Source: Castor canadensis (lineage: Eukaryota; Chordata; Mammalia; Rodentia; Castoridae). From it: a stretch of DNA of 64,000 nt. Below, in pieces: positions 47,216 to 59,091 of the stretch. The notes below the pieces were generated by a model. That model made no database searches, was not told where the DNA came from, and was given only the letters and a program-made list of their open reading frames with translations. Position numbers and translations under genes: made by a program. Numbering within the stretch: position 1 is the first letter of the stretch; every line of letters starts with the position of its first letter. The stretch lies in NCBI RefSeq assembly GCF_047511655.1, contig NC_133393.1, forward strand, positions 1,431,001 to 1,495,000, read 5' to 3'.

Positions 47216-49433
47216 TGCAGTCAGTTCCCACTAGACATATACCAGAAGCAAGAAACAAAGCTTGAGCGAAAGAGAAGAATTTGACAGTGCTTTGTTACCA
47301 CAACCTAACTTGGCATAAAGTGATTTGTCTGCAGTGTGGGGACCAAAGAGCTCCTTCCTTGGAGGGGAAACGGTCTGGATGTGAGTGCATGGAGGAAAGA
47401 GTAGGAACCCTATTCCCAGGACATGGGACAAAGGGCCAAGCAAAGACCTCCTAGTGACAGGGAGCAAGATACGGATAAGCATGAATGTGTGTCAGGGTAC
47501 AACAGATTTACGCCTTTGTGATGCTAAGTCACAGGGAAAACTGTGGTCACCCATGTTAATTACAGATGTTTCTCAAGTAAACAAAGTGAGGGTAAGTGCT
47601 GAAGTTGTCATATATCTCCATATAAAAATTCAAATAATTATTAATGTCAACATCTTGATATCTTTGACTACTTACCTTTCAGCCTAATTATTGTGTAAAC
47701 CATCAGAAAAATGTCAAGTAACTGTTGTTTTATAAACTCTAAACATATACAACCACTTTTCACAGTTCCTGGCTTACACTGTTTGTCTTGATACCCACAA
47801 CATAAGAAAAATTTATGAGGGATAATTGCTAATCATAAAGATTTTTATCTCAATTTACAAAAACATAGATTTTTTTTTCTTTTGAGAGGAGTAGTGTGGG
47901 TCTACCTAAGATGTTTCTTGGGCCAATTTTCCTGCCTGACAGGTCTGCAAATGTGGCTGGTATAAGAATTCAGTTAATGAAATTAAGGGCAGTCCCATTT
48001 TCATCCTTTTTTTAAGCACAACTATGTATTAGAAATCTGGCAACAGCTTCTGTCAAGTTGAGCTATTGAACTTGGGGCAGTGAAAGTCCCTCCCTAGCAA
48101 AAGATTTAAATCATTTTCAAAGTTAATTTCTGCTCCCAGATGGAGAACAAATCTAATCGGGTTTACGTCATTCTTTGGATGAACGAGAAATATCACTTGC
48201 ATACTCAAAAAGGAAAAAGAAAGTGTCAGGGAAGCCAGTCTCCAATGTGTATCACAGCAAACAAAGACGGTGGCCTTGACGGACAACAGACAAGGTCATT
48301 TTGGCTCTCGGGGCAGATTAATCTGAAATTAATCTGGACAAATCTCCAAATTTACTTCTAACCTAGTTCTATGCAGAGCTGAGACCTGTTTACACCAGAA
48401 TCACACACATGTCAAAATTGCTCACCTTACAGGGGAAGAGACAGTGTCCAGTTCCAAGCAGGAGAATAAGTAAACTGCCTGCGGTTCTTCTGTGAAATGA
48501 GGTCAGGGCCTTCCTAAGACCTCCTACGAATGGTGGGAAGGTTTTCGGTCTGTCATCTGCGGCTTGAAAGTAAGATAGAATGAGTTAACCTTTAAATCAC
48601 ACAAGAGAAGAGCTATAGAAAAAGTGAAGCAAGTATTCCCTTTCTTAATTTAACAGCTGCCGGATTCTATTTAAAGGTTTGTTGCTATGTACCTGTTAGA
48701 CAAGATGCACGTCCGCTGTCAGGCAGACATTCAGTACCTACAGCACACAACTGTGTTCTTTCTTGGTAACAAAATCATCTTCAGCAAAGAAGCAGGCGTG
48801 TCATTAGATCCTCAGGAAACAGGTTAGCACCTGCTGGGCTTCTCCTAATCCACCTGTCACATATGGCTTGGCATAGCCTCCCATGGAAACTAAGTGGCAG
48901 GTCACAATCTAAAACTGAAGACAGTTTGCTAAGTGACTTCTTTAACTGCATCTCTGCTCAAAGGATGAATTGCCTCAGAAGTCAACAATTCAAAGAAATA
49001 TTTTTGGAAAGGGTTGGGTTGCACTTGACAATATTATAGACAATCTTTTCTCTTGAATATAAAACAGAAAGACAGTTATGCCCCAAATTGATGGTTAAAA
49101 GAAACCTTTAGAGTTTTAAAGGAGGGGTTCATTTAGCTTTCATTTTAAGTATCAGTTCGGGTTGCAAGATTCCAATCTGTTGTTTAAGGAAGTCTGTTTT
49201 TTTCTACTGTACTTCCTAAATTCCAAGTATATGCAGACAATTAAAAGTAATGTGTTTAATGCACAGGATACTCAAAGTCAATAACAAAAAGTTGATAGAT
49301 TAAAGAGAGGACCAGGGGATCTACTCTCTTTTTCAAGCCGCAAGTGTCACTCAGTCAAAACAAGATAACTTTTAAGGCATAACCACGAGTCACTGCAGAT
49401 TATCACAAGCACTTCTGTTGGATATTGTGGATC
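47216..49433. other. Unique sequence, no gene seen
   Basis: About 2.2 kb with no confident repeat or exon. Open frames at 47231-47687 and 48053-48361 overlap on opposite strands. Confidence 0.4.
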
Positions 49434-49445
49434 AAGAATACCAGA

Positions 49446-50186
49446 TACCAGAGTACACAGGTTACTCCAGAGGCACCTGCACACCCATGTTTATTGCGGC
49501 ACTATTCACAATAGCCAAGTTATGGAAACAGCCAAGATGCCCCACCACTGACGAATGGAAAAGAAAATGTGGTATCTATACACAATGGAATTTTATGCAG
49601 CCATGAAGAAGAACGAAATGTTATCATTCGCTGGTAAATGGATGGAATTGGAGAACATCATTCTGAGCGAGGTTAGCCAGGCTCAGAAGACTAAAAATCG
49701 TATGTTCTTCCTCATATGCAGACTTTAGGTTTAGGGCAAATACAGCAATGTTGTTGGACTTGGGCCACATGACAAGGGGACAGCACACACAGGAGGTATG
49801 GGGATAGGTAGGAAACCCAAAACATAAAAGCGTTTGATGTCCCCACTGCAGAGGATCTGATACAGAAACCTTAAAGCGACAGAGGTCAACACGAGAATGG
49901 GATCAGGAACCAGTGTAAAGATCAGTTAGAGATGAATCAACCTGGGTTGTAACACATTTATACATGGAAGCAATGCCAGGAATCTCTCTGTATAGCTGTC
50001 CTTATCTCAACTAGCAAAAAACACTATGTCTTTCTTATTATGCTTATGTCTTCTCTTCAACAAAGTTAGAGAAAAGGGCAGAGCAGGTTCTGCCTGGAGG
50101 CAAGGAGGGGATGGAGGAGGAGGAGAGTATGGGGGGAGAAATGACCCAAACAATGTACTCACATGTGAATAAATGAAAAAAAAGAA
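49446..50186 (+). mobile_element. 5'-truncated LINE-1: ORF2 C-terminus plus complete 3' UTR, with target-site duplication
   Basis: It opens in ORF2 ('[20 protein letters not shown]' from 49481). A frameshift near 49570 follows, after which the true frame runs '…KKNEMLSFAGKWMELE…' to '…KTKNRMFFLICRL' and a TAG stop at 49726-49728. The 3' UTR includes 'ggacttgggccacatgacaa', a G-rich block (50096-50142), 'agaaatgacccaaacaatgt' and poly-A. The repeat 'aagaataccaga' lies at 49434-49445 and 50187-50198. A second overlapping copy of 'taccagagta' at the left junction makes the exact breakpoint ambiguous by a few bases. Confidence 0.95.
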
Positions 50187-50248
50187 AAGAATACCAGAGT
50201 AAAGCAAGAAATCAGGAACTCAGTACTGCTGAGAGCTCCTTCCATGCC

Positions 50249-50345
50249 AGGTAGGGGTGAAGCACTTTTCTGCCTGCAAAATCTCATTTAATCTTTATTA
50301 TAATCTCCATTATACAAAATTCTGAGAAAATGACTCCAGGTTCAT
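50249..50345 (+). mobile_element. MIR (ancient SINE) fragment
   Basis: 'aaatctcatttaatctttat', 'tataatctccattatacaaa' and 'ttctgagaaaatgactcc' follow the MIR core order (…atctcatttaatcctcac…, …atccccattttacagatgaggaaact…). Confidence 0.6.
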
Positions 50346-51929
50346 GAAATAATGAATAGCGAATGTAGCCTGGTTCTTGTATAAAAAGCAGTTACATTTT
50401 GTATGGTTTCATACATTTTTGAGGAAGACTAAAATAGAATATTTTGTTATTTCCAAAAGCAGTCAGAAGTACAGGAATGGAGAGAATATGCTGAAAAATT
50501 AATTCATGAGAAATGTGTTTCCAGATATATATTATATATGTGTGCCCTTGTTAGAAATATAAATTAATTGACAAACCTCAGATCCCTATGCTTAGAGTTT
50601 TAACCTATTGTCATTAGATTATATCAATTCCCCAATTTGTTGGCTACAAATTAAGCTATTGTTAGTCATCTTCTCATTACAACATATGTAGGGCAAAAGA
50701 TGTGAAAGATTTAAATTTTAAGCTTTTATTATTTGTCCATAAGGGTGTAGCATTTTGAAGCAATGAAGACACGAAAACAAGGATGAAAGTTCTTTATGAG
50801 CAAGCAGAGTAGAAGCCCTTTGTGTCACTGAGATAATTCATTTGCGTCACCTTAGGCTTTTTCTGTATGGCATTACAGGTGGATATTTTGCTCCCATCTT
50901 TGGCCATATAGTCGCGACCCTATGTGAATGGGTAACATTTTTGGGTAAAGAAGCTGTCAAGATACTTGACTACTTTGGCACTAGCTTTGTCAAAAGTAGA
51001 ATCTGACCACTAAGATATTATCTGACCTTAATAAGTAGATTAATTAATTAATTAAATCTTTTTAAAGAAGCCCCTTAGCAATGGACATGTTCCCAGTCCC
51101 TTGCATATACTCAGCACTTCTGGTGTTTGGGCTGCCTAGCTGTTGGTTGGATGGGAGGAGTACTGTGTGCCTTCTAGGATTTTTGTAGGGTGTTTGCAAG
51201 CATTGCTGATATCTACATTCTAGACACAGGGAGTATTTTGTTCTGTGCCACAACCAAATACATCTCTAGGCACTGTCAACTGCAAAGTTCCCCCTTAGTT
51301 GAGAACTACTCCCTATAGACTGAAAAATAATCCTTTAAAATAAAGTGTAATTATTTAAAGTAAATGAATCTTGCAGACTTGGCAATAAGTACACAGCAGC
51401 CAAGCAATTTTGGCATTTCTAAAAGTTTGTATGTAACCAATTTTTCAGGAAAACTAAATTCATTTAGATGAATGTCAGAGGAAACTAAATATAACTCACT
51501 TTTTCCTTAAAGTCATTTGGACTCGATTCCCCACTGTATACGAAGAGCAAAATTATTCATTTGAAAAACTATCAACTGATGTTAGAAGAAACCAGATTAT
51601 TAAGTGTGTCCCTACAGACCCCTCAGCAGAGGGCTCAGCCTCACAATCATGGCATTACAGACTTAGCCTTTTGTTTCCCTCTGTTCTCCATGTGAGGATG
51701 GAGGTTTTTCCGCTGATCTCTGCAAAGGTGGCTGCTGCCTCAGACAGGTGCGCATCCAACACAGGCCGAGCAGGGAGATGGGCCAGGCACGTCTGTCCCC
51801 CGTCTTAAGGTAATTAAGCAACTAACTTTTCAGGAAATTTCTGCTTAGACCTCACGGTCTTGACGTGTGTCATGTGGCTGGACTCCCTGCAAGGGATACT
51901 GGGAAATTAAGAAATGTTAATGTACTCGT
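50346..51929. other. Unique sequence, no gene seen
   Basis: It includes a short (TTAA)n run at about 51037-51055. The minus-strand frame 51062-51253 has no recognised domain. Confidence 0.4.
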
Positions 51930-52310
51930 GTTAAGAGAAAGAACCCAGACTCAAAAAGTGGACTATCATGACTTCCCTCATGTGTGGGATCTAGTCCTCA
52001 AAAATGAAGGACAGGGGCGTGAATCGGGTTAGGTGTGGGGGTGGGAGCAGCCGGAGGTGGAAGAGAAAGAGGAGAAGGTGTGGAGGGGTGAAGATGGCGC
52101 AAGAGTCCGTATATATTCTATGCACGCATGCCTTGTTTGATGCAGTCTACGCATATGGAAATAGAACGATGAAACCTGTTGAGTTTGTTCCAGGGATGGG
52201 GAGGGCTATGAGGTACAGTGACAGAGGGGATGGATCTGACTGGAGTAACATGTGCACCTATGGAAACATCGCAATGAAACTGCTTTGCACAACTAATACA
52301 TGCTAAGAAA
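51930..52310 (+). mobile_element. Old LINE-1 3' end (ORF2 last codons and 3' UTR)
   Basis: 'gttaagagaaagaacccaga', 'ctcaaaaagtggactatcat' and 'cctcatgtgtgggatctagt' correspond to the last ORF2 codons. A purine-rich 3' UTR and the end 'atcgcaatgaaactgctttg', 'cacaactaatacatgctaag' follow. The frame 52004-52306 is 3' UTR, not a gene. Confidence 0.7.
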
Positions 52311-52640
52311 GTGGAGAAAATAAGTAAAACAGGTTTTCTATGTAGCAGAGTGAGAATGGGTCATTATTACTGGATGGTAACCCCTACCATCCCTGCTTCA
52401 ACTCAAAATGCAAACAGGAAGTGGCATTTGTAATAACTAACCTCACATGTTGAAGAACACCACCAGCAGCAAGAATGACTGCAGTGATAGAAGACAGAAG
52501 GGTTCGCGCTGTTTTATACTTTATTTTACAAACGAGAACAGCAGAACCTTTAGTAAACAACCCACCCAAGGTTATTCAACTGGTATTTAGAAGTTTCTCT
52601 TGGAAGGAGGTTTTTTTGAATGTCTATTAAGCAAAGTTAA
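52311..52640. other. Unique sequence, no gene seen
   Basis: A short spacer between an L1 end and a dimeric SINE. Nothing was recognised. Confidence 0.35.
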
Positions 52641-52948
52641 CTTTTTTTTGGCAGCACCGGAATTTGAACTCATGGCCTTACACTTCCTAGGCAGACGCTT
52701 TACCACATGAACCAAAACCTTTTATTTTTAGTTATTTTTCATGTGGGGTCTTACATGTTTTTCTCAAACTGTGGTTCTCCCACCTATGCTTCTCACGTAA
52801 GTGGGATGAGAGGTATGCACCACCATGCCTGGCTGGTTTTGTTGAAATGAGTTCTCACTAACTCTTTTCCTGGGCTGGCCTCAAACTGATATCCTCCTGA
52901 TCTCTGCCTCTGGGGTAGCTGAGATTACAGCCATAGGTCACTGGGCTG
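52641..52948 (-). mobile_element. Dimeric SINE (tRNA-like + B1-like), antisense
   Basis: The left half 'ttggcagcaccggaatttga' to 'gctttaccacatgaaccaaa' is the antisense tRNA-derived unit. The right half 'atgtggggtcttacatgttt', 'tgcaccaccatgcctggctg', 'ctgggctggcctcaaactga' and 'gtagctgagattacagccat' is the antisense 7SL-derived unit, seemingly with a repeated middle segment. It is longer than the copy at 33696, about 308 bp. Confidence 0.8.
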
Positions 52949-53092
52949 GCCTCAAATCTACTTTCATGAAGTAGAGGTCACCCTGTGTCTCTATCCATGA
53001 TTGCACATGCATGGATTCAGCCAACTGGGGAGAAAAGATATTGAGGAACAATTGCTCTTGTAGAGAACACGTACATACATTTTTAGTCATTA

Positions 53093-53312
53093 AAAATACA
53101 GTGTAACAACTATTTATACAGGATTTGTATTGTATGGGTGTTGCAAGTAATCTAGGGGAGTCTAAAACACCCCTAAGACCATACGAGGATGTGTTAGTTA
53201 TGTGTAAATGCCACACGATTTCATATAAGGACCCTGAACATTCATGGATTTCGGTATCTGTGGGGAGTCCTGGAATCAATCCCTCCACAGATACTGAGGG
53301 ACAACCACACTA
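53093..53312 (-). mobile_element. MER2-like TcMar-Tigger non-autonomous DNA transposon, antisense
   Basis: 'aaatacagtgtaacaactat' to 'gtattgtatgggtgttgcaa', then 'catggatttcggtatctgtg', 'gggagtcctggaatcaatcc' and 'cagatactgagggacaacca' is the MER2 consensus in reverse complement. Both ends are recognisable at ~220 bp. The 116-codon minus-strand frame 52938-53288 overlapping it is incidental. Confidence 0.85.
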
Positions 53313-55429
53313 GCCTTGGTGCTTCACCATTAAAGACCTTTCCCCTTGTTATTTAGCTAACAGAAACTGCTAAATAACATTTATGCAAGTAGTGGCAGTC
53401 TTCACTCAGAAGTAAAGAGACGTAATAAGCGCACCCCAGCAGCCAGCAGACAGCGTCCAGTTACAGCACAAAGGCACACGTGCTTCACTCGTATTATTTG
53501 GAAATGCTTTTAGAGGTATTAACTTACGGCTAAAGCAGGAAAAACCACATTAGTTCCCTTTATGTGCCAGCATTGCAGGCTGATGTGCCCAGCTGGAACA
53601 CTGTGAACTAGATCTCACGCATGACAGCTGGTGACAAGCAGAAACTACCAGGTATGTTATCAAGATAATCCAAAATGTTATCATGGAAATCATAGGAGAA
53701 AAATGAATGCAAGAAAGAAAGAATCTCTTCCAGGAGAGAGCACCGATTATCTTGCCATAATGAGGAGGACTAGCTCCGGGTTCAATTTTATTTTGATGTA
53801 TTTTGACTTCCACTTTTTCTGCTTCAATAGCAGAGTCAACTAGCAGAAACACAATTTTGCCAATGGAAATACAATATGATTAAATTTATAAGGATTAAAC
53901 ATAGCATTCTATATTAGGTGAAAAGAAAAAAATGAAACAAAGCAACCTATAAAATCCTTGACATGTGGGACCAAAATGAGACACTGGCCTGGTACCAACA
54001 GGAAAGCCATTCATATGAGAGCCACAAAGGACCTTCCCTGAATGCTCTGTCCCAGCCAAGAGTGACGAGGCCCCAGAAGAGCTGACGACACCAGGGCTGA
54101 CTGCAGAATCTGTGTCCCTCTGAAAAATGAAAACGTGAGGCCTCTTGTTCAAAAAGCACAAAAAACACACACAAAAGATACTAAAAAATATGCTTTCTTT
54201 CTTCCATGGTCTTTCTCATGACTTGTCATTATGTTTTGGGTTTTTGATTTGGTTTGGTTTTGCTCTTTGTCATTCCAAGTCAAGAAAAAAATGTACATTT
54301 TCAATATTATCATGAATTTCACCTCTCTTCTTACATTGTGCAAGGCCACTCTTAAATGAAAACAAGAGAACATTTAAGTTGAGTCACCAAAATAACACAA
54401 CTCATTCTGGAAGTTCTTGCACACATACATATCTTACTATCAGACAGACAATGCTGCACAGAACTAACTCACTTGTTTGAGCTCGGTTCTGGGGTGCACA
54501 TATTCTAGCAGCCCAGTCCACCCCAGGCTTGCTGTTGGTTAGGGAAGGACTGAATGGAAAGGGAACTATGGGCTTCTCTTTCTTCCCCTGGTCATTTGTC
54601 TCCTTTTTATCGTAGATGGTTGACTAATGCACATATGACAAAAGCAGGCTCAGCATATGAAAGGTTTTGGGGTGTCACTGCCTCTTAGAACACCAGTGTC
54701 TTCTTTGTGCAATCAAAGCAAGTTCTGGTTCCAGGAGCCCCTGACCTGGCAGGTTTGCTTTGTACTTGAATCTCTCTGAACTCCAACTCACTGTGAGTCC
54801 ACAAAAATTCTGTGCTTGTGGGCGTCGTGAATCCTGTGGGAATGTTGCTGCAAGGAATGAGAACAAACATTTTGCACTTGAGTGTCACCTCTGCGTGTGC
54901 ACGTGCTCCACTGGCCCCTCAGACTCTACCTGCAAACACAGTCCGAGTGTAAAATCACTAAGGACTTCAAGACATTCTCAGGAGAGCGATAGGTCACACA
55001 TGGGCTCTTGTGAGCCTGGACCCCACTGCCGCTGCACAAGTCACAGGACAAGGAAGGCAGCCTTGGTGACTTTAAGTTTTAGCTTAAGGAGATTTTCATA
55101 GTGTTCAAGAAACAAAACAGAAAACACACACACCTCTTTGGATAACACTTTAATTTCAGAAATTTTAATAACTTTCATATGCTAGTCAAGACTTCTTAAC
55201 CAGAGCTTTAACTAGGGGGATCGTTTTTCCTTGAAGTGATTGTGCAAAGCTCACTCTGTTCTAATGTATGCAGATTTATATTTAAGTTCTCAGAAAGAAT
55301 ATTTTTCCCAAAAACTGGAGAACAGAGTCAGGGATGTGTTTCAGTGTTGCATCTTATACCAGAAACATCTCAGTGCCACTGTTCAGTAGTATACCTATGA
55401 TGGTACCTTCCAAAATCGTTAAAAGCATA
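53313..55429. other. Unique sequence, no gene seen
   Basis: About 2.1 kb with no confident repeat. Minus-strand frames at 53550-53852 and 53895-54174, and mixed-strand frames at 54675-55101, show no recognised domain or splice pattern. Confidence 0.4.
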
Positions 55430-56055
55430 ATTAACCTTCATAATTTTCTGAGCTGCAACTGGAATCGGTGTTCAATCTCAACGATGGAAGGGATGAGAAC
55501 TTGAAACATGCTGCATAAACCCACAGCCCATACCGAGCTGCGAAGGTACTCTGCGCCGCTCGTGAAAGTACGGTTACATTACCTTTGGCTGGAATGGGTT
55601 TCCATTGAACTAATTTGGTCATGCAGGAATGAACTCTGCTGCTTGCAATTCCTGTTGCAGCAGTATTAATGAGCACAATACCCCAACACTCAGTTCTCCC
55701 CCACCATCACCACTTCCTTCCCGGGGAGCCACTAATTAGAGACAATGGCTAACATTTTTAGGGATCATTACCCACAGTGTTTCAATGAAGGCAAGAGGTT
55801 TCCCTGCTTCTGGAAGCTGCACTAAGGTGGAAGTCCTGGGGGAAAATAAATATCTCTATGTTTTATAAACTCAGACGGTTGTGAGCTTTTTGCCTCTCAA
55901 ATAGAGCACTAAAAATTGTTGCCTATGGAAATTGGAACACTTAATACCTGTCATTTGGAGCTCAGCAAACATAATCAATATACAAAAATAAAAGTGATAA
56001 AAGTTACTTGTTTCTACATTAATATCAAAACATCTAAAGTCATTTTATTACTCAT
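55430..56055. other. Unique, compositionally complex stretch, candidate conserved non-coding element
   Basis: It contains no recognisable transposon. It holds several CpGs ('accgagctgcgaaggt', 'tgcgccgctcgtgaaagt'), rare in this window, followed by 'taattag', 'attaatgagc' and 'aataaa'-rich sequence. No intact long frame is convincing (55431-55676 minus is 81 codons without similarity). The functional reading is inference only. Confidence 0.25.
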
Positions 56056-56324
56056 TTAATCACTAACAAATTATAATCAGAACATGAAAATATATAGTGT
56101 TAGGTTCAATGAAACACCACATAATAAAAATAATGAGAAGATCCAAAAATTAAATAGAACAGAAATAACTGTTAAGATAAATTAATTCTAAATGTTTTTC
56201 AGTCTTTGGTCCCAAGCTACTCTGCTTGGAAAAGGTGGGGTATCTCCCATCTCTGCCACCCCTCCTCTCCCTCCACTTCCTAGTTAGGGAAAAAGTCCTT
56301 GAGACTAGACAGCTAAACCAACCC

Positions 56325-56640
56325 TATCAGTCAGGCTTCTCCAGAGAAACAGAACCAATAGCAAAAGGTATGTGTGCATGTGCACGTCTGTGTGTGTGTG
56401 CATGCATGCATGTGTGTGACTCTGTTGAAGGAATAGCTCATCTGATTGTCAGGGCTAAGCTGATAAGTAAGGTGAAGCAGCAGGCTGTAAGCACAGGCAT
56501 GAAGTGAGGCTGCTGTTCTGAGACTGAAGATGCAGAGCTGGTGTGCTGAAACTTGGTGATGTACCAGCACTGGAATTTGGACAGCCTGTCTGGAGGAACC
56601 AAGAGAGAAGCAGAAGGTCCCAGGACATTTAGTTCTTCAG
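56325..56640 (-). mobile_element. MLT1-like MaLR LTR, antisense, with internal TG repeat
   Basis: 'cagtcaggcttctccagaga' with 'aacagaaccaatagc' is the reverse complement of a well-known MaLR LTR end. It is followed by a (TG)n/(TGCA)n stretch at 56368-56417 where these LTRs carry simple sequence, then 'gaaggaatagctcatctgat', matching the next conserved block. The distal boundary is uncertain. Confidence 0.6.
56368..56417 (+). repeat. (TG)n microsatellite inside the LTR
   Basis: About 50 bp of alternating TG with GCA interruptions ('tgtgtgcatgtgcacgtctg', 'catgcatgcatgtgtgtgac'). Confidence 0.9.
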
Positions 56641-57089
56641 ATCACAGCATGGCCTTTGACGCAATGACACAGTGAGGATCAATGGCTTAGCACCCGGACT
56701 GAAGTTTAGTAAACACAAAATTATGGATTATTATTTGGATATTTTAAATTCTGTTCAACCTTTGGAATCTCCGCATAGTAATCACTCCGAGAAACATGAC
56801 TCTAGAGCTCCTACCAGTGTGTTAACTACATCAATTGACCAGCTTCTTCTGTGATTTAGACTGGAACATGTGAAATATGAGAAGGACGATTTTGTTATAA
56901 TGAGAGAATAACAGCAGAGCTACCTATAGAAGCAGTGATGGATCGCCTGGGCTGGGAATACAGAGACTCTTGTATAAGAAAAGACAGAATCAGAGAGCAG
57001 CTAGGAAGATTCCCCAACACTTAGACCTGCATTCCCCCACCTCTTGTGTTCCTTAGGTCACCTAAATATAGCCTAACCTTCCCCTCTAC
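56641..57089. other. Unique sequence, no gene seen
   Basis: Nothing recognised between the LTR and the L2 fragment. Confidence 0.35.
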
Positions 57090-57570
57090 CACTCCCAGAA
57101 TAACTCTTCTAAAACAAAAGGATACCTGTGTCTCCTCCCAGTGTAAAACCCACCACTGACTCCGTGACACTCTTCTCAAGTTCTTGTGTGTGACCCCTAT
57201 GGCTGTCAAACCCTTGCCTACTTCCGTAGTTAACTTCCAGCCATACATTTCACCTTATGCCATCTATTCTTAGGACATACTGGAGCCATTTCCATTTCTG
57301 CATGTTTACCTTGCCTCATTTGCCTCTGGCGCCTGGAGCATCCATGTATTTCTTTCTGGTACCCCTTACATGTATTGCATTTATTTCAAGTGCATTCTGT
57401 TTGGTTAAAATGCAGACACCCTTTCTGTTCCTCTCTGTGTCTGGTGCTGACCACAGCTTGAGGCACACACAGGGTGTCCCTTCCTCAGGAGTGACAGCTA
57501 CCCCATCTTTATGCTGCTCACAGCGTCACTGGCACTTAGCCTCCCCAGTGAATTCTTGCTGAATTCAGTG
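57090..57570 (+). mobile_element. LINE L2 3' fragment
   Basis: 'cctcccagtgtaaaacccac', 'cactgactccgtgacactct', 'cccttgcctacttccgtagt' and the end 'gtgaattcttgctgaattca' follow the L2 3' order (…cctgcttaaaaccctccaatggcttcc…, …gcctacctctccagcc…, …aataaatgcttgttgaatga). It is very diverged. The frame 57257-57562 within it is not a gene. Confidence 0.55.
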
Positions 57571-57599
57571 GAAGCAGTGAAAGACCTATAGCCCTATAA

Positions 57600-57850
57600 T
57601 CATTTGAAATGGGGAAATTACATTCCAAATGTTACAAAGTGGCTGTAAATGAGCCTTCTGTGTTTATTATACATGGTGACTGAATGTGCAATAAAGTTCA
57701 CATATGGCATCAAGAACCTGGCTCTACCGTGTTACTGGATGGAGTCATGGAAAACTAATAGCTAACAATGTGTTAATTAAGCATTCAATTAGCAAAGTGC
57801 TTGCCCTTTTGAAATTTAGAGTGGTTTGAAGGGGAGTATTTGGGTCTTTT
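57600..57850. promoter_or_regulatory. Candidate conserved/regulatory element with clustered homeodomain-type motifs
   Basis: A transposon-free stretch with 'gtgttaattaagcattcaat' and 'tagcaaagtgcttgcc', giving TTAATTAA and CAATTAG cores within 20 bp. It is flanked by 'tgtgcaataaagttcacata' and 'atggagtcatggaaaactaa'. TAATTA-type cores are common homeodomain binding sites, but they are also frequent by chance in AT-rich DNA. No expression or conservation evidence is available here. Confidence 0.2.
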
Positions 57851-59091
57851 AAGAGCACTCTCCTGGTAAAGGTAAACAGGTATTTCCTTCTCTCCATTTA
57901 ACATTTTCAAAAAGTATAGAATCTAGCAAAATTACTCTGTTGCTCTAAAAATTTGGCTCTCTGACTTCAAGAAGAGGCTTTGCTTGGTGTTTAGATGAGG
58001 TGGGGTGAACAAGACCTGGTGAAAATGTTACAGAACAACAGGGTCAAGACATTTCCAGAGAGTATATTTATTCTCATCACCCTCTTGTCCACAACCAGGT
58101 GACAGTTGTGACACTGATGACATCATCTGCACATAAGCAAATTTCATCATAGCCGTTCATATTGTCATTTCAAGTCAGTTATATCTCACTCACAAGTGTT
58201 ACATTTAATTGCCATTTGTAATATCATCAAAATTTACATTATGAGTCTTCACTGAACTGAAGTTATCGTGTGTTCCCGAAAGGGCACAAGAAACCACACA
58301 GCACACGCGTTTAATATTCCTAAAGCAAATATCCAACCTAAAGGAAGGAATGAAATTATGTACTTTCTTAAAAAGCAGAAGCAAAGTGACTTGTTGGGGT
58401 TAAGGAAGAAAGACTCCACAGGGAGAGAAAGACATGTCGTCCTTTACTTCTGTTAACTCTTACCTGCCAAAGCCAGAAAACGCTGTCCTGAGCCAGGCAC
58501 CTGTGAAGAAATCCACGGTCCGTAGTGGAGCACTTTTTAAAGAAATGCTGCTCCCGGATGCTCTTTGCCCTGTAATTCTCTTGGGTATAGAGCGTCATTT
58601 GTTTTGTGACAAAACATTGGATTGATATCAACAACTCTGGGTTTAAAAGAAATGCAGAGAAGTTGCCCTGTAAATATGACATTATTTAGGAATATGTTAA
58701 GCAATTTACATCACCAGATTTTAAAGCACAAATAAGGTGAATGGTAAATAATCCACAAGAAAAATCTTTAAAAAGCGATTTGAATAGCATTAAATAAAAA
58801 TTTCAGGAGGTCGGGGGTCTATCGCAGTTCTGTGGTCAGCATGTTCCTTCTTTGTGAGTCATATGGTGTTTTACGTTAAATAATCCTTAGATCCTATTTC
58901 ATAGTAATGCGGGCTGAATCCTGAAGTATCTCGGCAATCTTGCGGGATGGCAGAGAAGTGGGCTTCAGAAGTACAAGATAAAAACCTTTGGTAAGAAGAA
59001 GAAAACTGAACAGACACACAAACAAAATAAACACCACAGAACTGAAGGAAAAAAAACAAAAAAACAAAAACAAGGAACTTATTTGTTGAAG
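57851..59091. other. Unique sequence, no gene seen
   Basis: About 1.2 kb with no confident repeat. Frames at 58268-58682 overlap on opposite strands and lack recognised motifs. Confidence 0.4.

Noticed and set aside
49418-49606. 62-codon plus frame
   Set aside because: It is LINE-1 ORF2 C-terminus with a frameshift; covered by the L1 feature.
52004-52306. 100-codon plus frame, Arg-rich start
   Set aside because: It lies within an L1 3' UTR (purine-rich segment).
52938-53288. 116-codon minus frame
   Set aside because: Most of it reads through a MER2-like DNA transposon.
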